A stretch of DNA of 9,541 bases, taken from contig WFSK01000150.1 in NCBI GenBank assembly GCA_015486095.1, positions 1-9,541 on the forward strand, given 5' to 3'. Source of the stretch: Thermotogae bacterium (GTDB lineage: Bacteria; Thermotogota; Thermotogae; B3-G13). Position 1 is the stretch's first letter; the number at the start of each line of letters is the position of its first letter. Both the position numbers and the translations under genes were made by a program. This document shows positions 6,179-9,541 of the stretch, piece after piece. A model generated the notes under the pieces. The model was not told where the DNA came from. It saw nothing but the letters and a program-made list of their open reading frames with translations, and searched no databases.

Positions 6179-7181
6179 CTTTTCTCGCCTCCTCATATCT
6201 GAATTTTACCAAAGCGACAGTACGATCGCCTTCTGCACAGATACGAACACTCGCCTGTTCTCCAAAATGACTCTGCAATCTATCTCGGACGATGGATAAT
6301 CCATGTCCAAAGTGGATCTCATCTGAGAAACGTCCTGAGTTGAGGATTCGAATGATGACAAAGCCGCTATCTCGAGCTACCTCAATTGTAATACTACCAC
6401 CCTTGGGATATTTCAATCCATGTACTATTGCATTTTCCACCAACGGTTGAATGAGCAGGGCAGGGATCCTGACTGCTTCCAGATCTTTCGGAAGCACTAC
6501 TTCATATGTCAACTTGTTTGAGAACCTGATCTTCTCCAGTTTCAGGTATTTCTCTATGAAGTTTACCTCTCTCTTCAGTTGCCACATCATTGGCGTGTTT
6601 AGGGATTCACGATAGAGATCTGCAAGGCACAATAAAGCATTCTCTGCGGATTCTGGAGAGGTCCTCATTATCTCCGCGATGTTTTCCAGTAGGTTGAAAA
6701 GAAAATGGGAATCGAGTCTCGAGCGCAGTACCTTCAATTTCGATTCTAAACTTGCCCTCTTCAGATACTCTGCCTCCAGAACCTGCCTTTGATATCTATT
6801 CTTAAGCATCATATAGGCAAGGACTATCAAAAAGATGGACGATAAGAGGGCAATAACCATGGGAAATACCTCATTCTCCGAGAGGACAGGTCTTTTGAGG
6901 ATTAAAAGCCTGATCGAAAAGATCGTCAAAAAAATGCCGAAGACTATACTTACAACGATGTTTATCACGAATACGAGCCTTTTCGCATTCTTACCTCTTA
7001 ATGGAATCTCGAAGAATTTGTTCAGGATTAGCGATAAAAAGGCAGAGAGATTCACTATTCCAAAAGATAGTAAGAGAGAGATCCACACGTTTATGTATCC
7101 TATCTCCACTACATATGTGAAGAAGAGCACGAGAGAAGCAAACTCTACATAGAAAAGGAGTCTTTTATTTTTCCCTTTCAT
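6168..7181 (-). CDS. LytS/YehU-type membrane sensor histidine kinase
   Basis: This sensor kinase is the partner of the LytTR regulator encoded just downstream. The 337 residues start with about four hydrophobic segments (roughly 8-28, 30-52, 68-90 and 106-126), then a short coiled linker (130-152). The His_kinase motif reads SRLDSHFLFNLLENI (154-168) with H159; the usual Pro before the His is Ser. The ATPase part shows LIQPLVENAIVHG (243-255) and GHGLSIVRDRL (292-302). There is no large extracellular sensor domain, so the signal is probably sensed in the membrane or supplied by a partner protein, plausibly the upstream operon products. The ATG lies within the end of the preceding gene (17-base overlap) and has only a weak ribosome binding site, so translation is probably coupled. 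Confidence 0.92.
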   Translation of the reverse strand: MKGKNKRLLFYVEFASLVLFFTYVVEIGYINVWISLLLSFGIVNLSAFLSLILNKFFEIPLRGKNAKRLVFVINIVVSIVFGIFLTIFSIRLLILKRPVLSENEVFPMVIALLSSIFLIVLAYMMLKNRYQRQVLEAEYLKRASLESKLKVLRSRLDSHFLFNLLENIAEIMRTSPESAENALLCLADLYRESLNTPMMWQLKREVNFIEKYLKLEKIRFSNKLTYEVVLPKDLEAVRIPALLIQPLVENAIVHGLKYPKGGSITIEVARDSGFVIIRILNSGRFSDEIHFGHGLSIVRDRLQSHFGEQASVRICAEGDRTVALVKFRYEEARKDER

Positions 7182-7686
7182 CTGGTTTCGTCTCGAGAAT
7201 TAACTGCGGATAACTGATCTTCAGGAGTTTAACATATCCAGAAGCATCCTTGAGTTTGCTCAACTCTTTGAAATAGAATCTTGCTTTATCAAGTTCTCCA
7301 TCTTCGATACTGAGCGCACATAGCATGTAGTAAATAATATTATCGAACTTCTTGAGGACAGATCTCGATTTCTTACCGTTATATATAACGAGAAATTCGA
7401 GGTCTTCCTTACATATCTGACGTATGTAGTCGATGTCCCTGAATTCGAAGAGAGCAGATGCTCTTATAAGCCTCACGTTCAGGTCAGTAGGGGCTAAATT
7501 CACTGCCTTTTCGAGTTCCTCCAGCCCATTGTAAAAGTAAAGTAAACGTAACAATGGAAACCAGTGCTTCCTGCTCTCTAAGAGCAGGGAAGCACCTCTT
7601 TGAGCGATATCTACCGCCTCTGAAAACACCAGCAAGCCGAAAAGCAGGATGAAAATCGATAACAGCAGTGACCTCAGAAACCCCAT
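7165..7686 (-). CDS. Exported or membrane-anchored TPR-like protein of unknown function
   Basis: I do not recognise a named family. The 173 residues begin with a basic residue and a long hydrophobic stretch (MGFLRSLLLSIFILLFGLLV) ending in FSEA, which reads as a signal peptide or anchor. The rest is helical and charged, with two TPR-like helix pairs: GLEELEKAVNLAPTD with VRLIRASALFEF (about 54-82), and YMLCALSIEDG with ELDKARFYFKELSKL (about 120-145). The NLAPTD turn is typical of TPRs. It overlaps the barrel gene upstream by 13 bases and the kinase gene downstream by 17, with AGGAG 4 bases before its ATG. Such proteins usually act as protein-protein adaptors; here it might link envelope components to the kinase, which is inference from position. 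Confidence 0.7.
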   Translation of the reverse strand: MGFLRSLLLSIFILLFGLLVFSEAVDIAQRGASLLLESRKHWFPLLRLLYFYNGLEELEKAVNLAPTDLNVRLIRASALFEFRDIDYIRQICKEDLEFLVIYNGKKSRSVLKKFDNIIYYMLCALSIEDGELDKARFYFKELSKLKDASGYVKLLKISYPQLILETKPDEREK

Positions 7687-8324
7687 CCTACTCCTGCTGA
7701 AAGCATGTAGTTGATCAAAAACCTGTAATCATCTTGATCGATGCCACTTACCTTAGAACCCGTTTCGTAATGCCAACCATCGGCACTGTACCCCATCATT
7801 CCCATTACCTCTCCGTAGGCTTCCATAAAAGCCACCTTTATAGAAAGGTTCAATATGGGAGATATCATGATATAATCGATGCTCATGTCGAGTTTCCCTG
7901 TAGAATTCCCATTTTTGAAATCATCGATGTTCGTATTACCATCGTTTACTACCCTACTCAGCGTGTAAGAAAAGCCTCCGAAGCCCAAGCCTGCTTCTAT
8001 TCCAACGGATCCAAAATCCAAACCTTTCATACCATAACCCATACCAAACGAGGCACTTAAGGTATACTTGTTGTTGGAGGCATCGGTAAGTGTCCTTGAA
8101 CCACCTCCTCCCATGCCACCCATACGCCAGCCAACCCCTCCTTCTCCCTGCCCTCCAAATACCACTATACCATCTTCGAACTTCAGACCGAAGTTCACCG
8201 GTATCTTTATCATATCACCCGGGATATACCCTATGAAAGGTCCGCCTCCACCAAAACTAAAACCGAAAGAGAGTCCATAGATCAACACACTGAATAATGC
8301 CAAAAATACAAAACATCTGTTCAT
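7674..8324 (-). CDS. Glycine-rich secreted protein, probable outer-membrane beta-barrel
   Basis: I do not recognise a named family. From the ATG at 8324 it has 216 residues: a signal peptide (MNRCFVFLALFSVLIYGLSF), then glycine-rich sequence with alternating polar and hydrophobic residues and short turns, for example YTLSASFGMGYGMKGLDFG (87-105), SVGIEAGLGFGGFSYTL (106-122) and the end FLINYMLSAGVGWGF. The terminal phenylalanine and amphipathic strands are the pattern of outer-membrane barrels. The segment 57-75 (GGQGEGGVGWRMGGMGGGG) is extremely glycine-rich and may be a flexible loop. A longer frame opens at a GTG at 8354, but it has no ribosome binding site and would place ten charged residues before the signal peptide. 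The gene overlaps the TPR-like gene by 13 bases. Confidence 0.72.
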   Translation of the reverse strand: MNRCFVFLALFSVLIYGLSFGFSFGGGGPFIGYIPGDMIKIPVNFGLKFEDGIVVFGGQGEGGVGWRMGGMGGGGSRTLTDASNNKYTLSASFGMGYGMKGLDFGSVGIEAGLGFGGFSYTLSRVVNDGNTNIDDFKNGNSTGKLDMSIDYIMISPILNLSIKVAFMEAYGEVMGMMGYSADGWHYETGSKVSGIDQDDYRFLINYMLSAGVGWGF

Positions 8325-8332
8325 ACCAGAAA

Positions 8333-8340
8333 CCTCCTTT
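8333..8340 (-). promoter_or_regulatory. Strong ribosome binding site deciding the start of the barrel gene
   Basis: AAAGGAGG, read on the minus strand, ends 8 bases before the ATG at 8324. It lies inside the longer open frame that starts at 8354, which makes the 8324 start the likely one. Confidence 0.75.
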
Positions 8341-8353
8341 TTAAATTTTCTCA

Positions 8354-9001
8354 CTATTCTTCAACGATACTCACGTTAGCCAAACCACCATGGAACTTTA
8401 ACAATTGTCTCTTTCCCTCTGGAATATGAATATTCAATCTTCCTCCAGCAGAAGATACGTTCACCTCGCAAGGTTTATCGATGTGTAGACGTAAAGTGCC
8501 GCTAACATTTGCACCACTGACCCGAAGCCTTTTAACATTCGAAAGCGATGCATCGAATCTTATATTTGTTCCAGCGATCTTCAACGTCTCGAGGTCAAAT
8601 GAGCCCATAAATGCCACATTCAAACCATCTAATTCGATCTCTTTGAGATCTGCATTGCCACCGATCGTGATATTTGCACCATTCACCTTAACATCTCTGA
8701 TCTGCCGTCGCTTTGTCCCTACGATTATCCTTCCATTTGGACCTGCAATTTTAAGCGATGATGCGGCATGTTTCAGTACGAAGTCTTTCGGATAAAAGAG
8801 AGCAGTAGCCGTGTTGTCAAAGAACAACATCGTGTTTGCAACGTCTACTCTCAGCGATTCAACACTCGAGATATCTGCTGCTTTGGAAGGCTCAGATAGA
8901 CCGATGGGTGTTCCACTGAAGGGTGATACAAAGAGCATGATCGCTGCCCAAATGGCTCCTAACACCAGAGCGATGATCAGTTCGTAATTCGTATTTTCCA
9001 C
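8354..9001 (-). CDS. Membrane-anchored beta-solenoid-like repeat protein (adhesin/DUF4097-like), first gene of the operon
   Basis: From the GTG at 9001 it has 215 residues: a short N-terminus, one transmembrane segment (about 9-25, IIALVLGAIWAAIMLFV), and an extracytoplasmic domain built of short beta repeats. Four consecutive units follow a pattern near L-K-x-[LI]-x-[LIV]-x-G-x-N-[VI], about 18 residues apart: IRDVKVNGANI, LKEIELDGLNV, LETLKIAGTNI and VKRLRVSGANV (101-166), with a looser unit SLKIAGPNGRI before them. This resembles parallel beta-helix, DUF4097 or bactofilin-like folds. A homologous layout occurs in LiaG-like proteins encoded beside envelope-stress two-component systems. I chose the GTG at 9001 because GGAGG lies 7 bases upstream and the promoter at 9035-9064 falls inside the longer frame that opens at 9100. 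Confidence 0.75.
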   Translation of the reverse strand: MENTNYELIIALVLGAIWAAIMLFVSPFSGTPIGLSEPSKAADISSVESLRVDVANTMLFFDNTATALFYPKDFVLKHAASSLKIAGPNGRIIVGTKRRQIRDVKVNGANITIGGNADLKEIELDGLNVAFMGSFDLETLKIAGTNIRFDASLSNVKRLRVSGANVSGTLRLHIDKPCEVNVSSAGGRLNIHIPEGKRQLLKFHGGLANVSIVEE

Positions 9002-9034
9002 CTTTTCACCTCCTTCGCTTTCATCTTCACCGTC

Positions 9035-9064
9035 ATTGTAATGCCTTATACGAAAAGATGTCAA
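9035..9064 (-). promoter_or_regulatory. Promoter of the five-gene envelope/two-component operon
   Basis: Read on the minus strand, TTGACA (9064-9059, perfect) and TACAAT (9040-9035, 5 of 6) are separated by 18 bases. Transcription would start near 9028, leaving a leader of about 27 bases that carries AAGGAGGTGA (9015-9006) before the GTG at 9001. This is the best -35/-10 pair in the window. Confidence 0.72.
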
Positions 9065-9140
9065 TGAAAATCCGACGAAAGGTAGAAAATGAAGGATCAA
9101 TTGGTGTATTTTGGAGATGAAATGTCAGATGTAAATCCGA
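9057..9140. repeat. Direct repeat pair upstream of and overlapping the -35 box, candidate operator
   Basis: On the plus strand the segment 9057-9075 (GATGTCAATGAAAATCCGA) recurs at 9121-9140 (AATGTCAGATGTAAATCCGA). Apart from one inserted base, 17 of 19 positions are identical. The promoter-proximal copy contains the -35 hexamer (TGTCAA here). The copies are about 65 bases apart, close to six helical turns, as expected for cooperative regulator binding. The protein that would bind is unknown; the operon's own LytTR regulator is one candidate. Confidence 0.5.
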
Positions 9141-9180
9141 TCCAACCGCCTTGGAACACCGATCAAAGATTTGCGACATT
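9121..9180. repeat. Imperfect inverted repeat downstream of the hydrolase gene
   Basis: AATGTC (9121-9126) pairs with GACATT (9175-9180), AAATC (9133-9137) with GATTT (9168-9172), and TCCAA (9141-9145) with TTGGA (9151-9155, loop CCGCC). The arms use the same half-sequences (ATGTC, AAATC) as the nearby direct repeat. It might be a weak terminator-like hairpin for the hydrolase transcript, but no T-run follows, or part of an operator cluster. Confidence 0.3.
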
Positions 9181-9246
9181 AAAAAGGTACCTTTGCTTAA
9201 AGTCCATAATCTATCTACATCCACCAGTTCTATAGTTGACCAGATC

Positions 9247-9541
9247 TCATTGAGTCAAAAATTCCAAGGTGCGCCTTGCGATCTTCTCTTTGTACAGTAT
9301 AGAAGACAAATGTCCAGATAATAACCAGTGTATCTCAGGTCTTCCGAGTTCTTCCCATAATTCTATCGCAGCCCTTCGAGGGATGAACATATCGAAGATA
9401 GCGTTGAACATCAAGAGGGGTCTGCCTTTAAGAAAGTGAGCATACGTCAGTGGATCGTAGGTAAAACATTCCTGTTCCTTTTCCACTTTATATATGTCTT
9501 TCAAGTCTTTCAATCCATTTAGATATCTCCTAAATGCCTTA
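9247..9541 (-). CDS. Alpha/beta-hydrolase-like protein, C-terminal part (start lies outside the window)
   Basis: The frame is open from base 9541 down to the TGA at 9249-9247, about 97 residues, with no need for the internal TTG at 9513 as a start. The last third has the end-pattern of alpha/beta hydrolases: a strand and loop RPLLMFNAIFDMFIP carrying the likely catalytic aspartate (FDMFIP), a helix RRAAIELWEELGRP, the strand EIHWLLSGHL with the likely catalytic histidine (GH), and a terminal helix ARRTLEFLTQ. The nucleophile serine would be upstream of this window. Substrate cannot be inferred. The gene precedes the envelope operon on the same strand but is separated by 245 bases with a separate promoter, so it is probably not part of it. 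Confidence 0.65.
   Translation of the reverse strand, partial: KAFRRYLNGLKDLKDIYKVEKEQECFTYDPLTYAHFLKGRPLLMFNAIFDMFIPRRAAIELWEELGRPEIHWLLSGHLSSILYKEKIARRTLEFLTQ

Noticed and set aside
8354..9100. Longer start of the solenoid protein at the ATG at 9100
   Set aside because: The extension would contain the TTGACA/TACAAT promoter and has no ribosome binding site, whereas the GTG at 9001 has a strong one.
9100..9180. LytTR binding sites (pairs of 9-base GTT-containing repeats) upstream of the envelope operon
   Set aside because: Two GTT elements near 9143-9158 are only 11 bases apart and fit the known LytTR consensus poorly; the usual spacing is about 21-23 bases.
9033..9224. Open frame of 63 codons on the minus strand upstream of the envelope operon
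   Set aside because: It has no ribosome binding site, the -35/-10 promoter of the operon and both direct-repeat copies lie inside it, and the peptide resembles no protein I recognise.
1..9541. CRISPR array, tRNA or rRNA
   Set aside because: I saw no regularly spaced direct repeats, cloverleaf or conserved rRNA segments on either strand.

Overview
The window looks like chromosomal DNA of a thermophilic, anaerobic, probably diderm bacterium. Thermotogota is my best guess and it is tentative. The reasons are strong GGAGG or GGGGTGA ribosome binding sites, arginine written mostly with AGA/AGG, densely overlapping genes, a short FtsY without the acidic N-terminal domain, a ferredoxin-type flavoprotein, and a putative outer-membrane beta-barrel. 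No phage, insertion sequence, tRNA, rRNA or CRISPR array is visible.

Left block (1-2882, all minus strand). A CUT1-type ABC ATPase (2882 to 1812) is followed by an overlapping run trkA/ktrA - ftsY - DUF2225 (1748 to beyond base 1). That run couples a potassium-uptake regulator to the SRP receptor and to a zinc-ribbon protein of unknown function. The ABC ATPase stands without permeases, lacks the switch histidine and has an altered signature motif, so it may be a degenerate or regulatory nucleotide-binding domain.

Centre (2883-3250) is a 368-base gene-free region between divergent promoters. It holds the most striking object in the window: a roughly 200-base nested palindrome (2965-3163). It has a perfect 25-bp outer stem, three inner helices of 8, 5 and 13 bp, and two apical hairpins, so as RNA it would form a long arm ending in a three-way junction. 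The two outer arms lie about equally far from the two predicted promoters.

Right of it (3251-5357, plus strand) is a two-gene redox unit: a small [2Fe-2S] protein overlapping a 600-residue flavoprotein that carries FAD and NAD(P) Rossmann motifs, two ferredoxin-type 4Fe-4S motifs and a C-terminal BFD-like [2Fe-2S] site. It resembles the electron-transfer subunits of dye-linked proline, hydroxyproline or opine dehydrogenases and HcnAB. The substrate-oxidising DAO-type subunit usual for that group is absent here.

Right block (5447-9001, minus strand) is a compact five-gene operon driven by a good promoter (TTGACA, 18 bp, TACAAT at 9035-9064). In transcription order it encodes a membrane-anchored beta-solenoid-like repeat protein, a glycine-rich beta-barrel candidate, an exported TPR-like protein, a LytS/YehU-type sensor kinase and a LytTR response regulator. 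I infer an envelope-sensing or envelope-remodelling system in which the first three products sit in or beyond the membrane and the last two read or control their state. A direct repeat overlaps the -35 box and is a candidate operator. The window ends in the C-terminal part of an alpha/beta-hydrolase-like protein (9541 to 9247).
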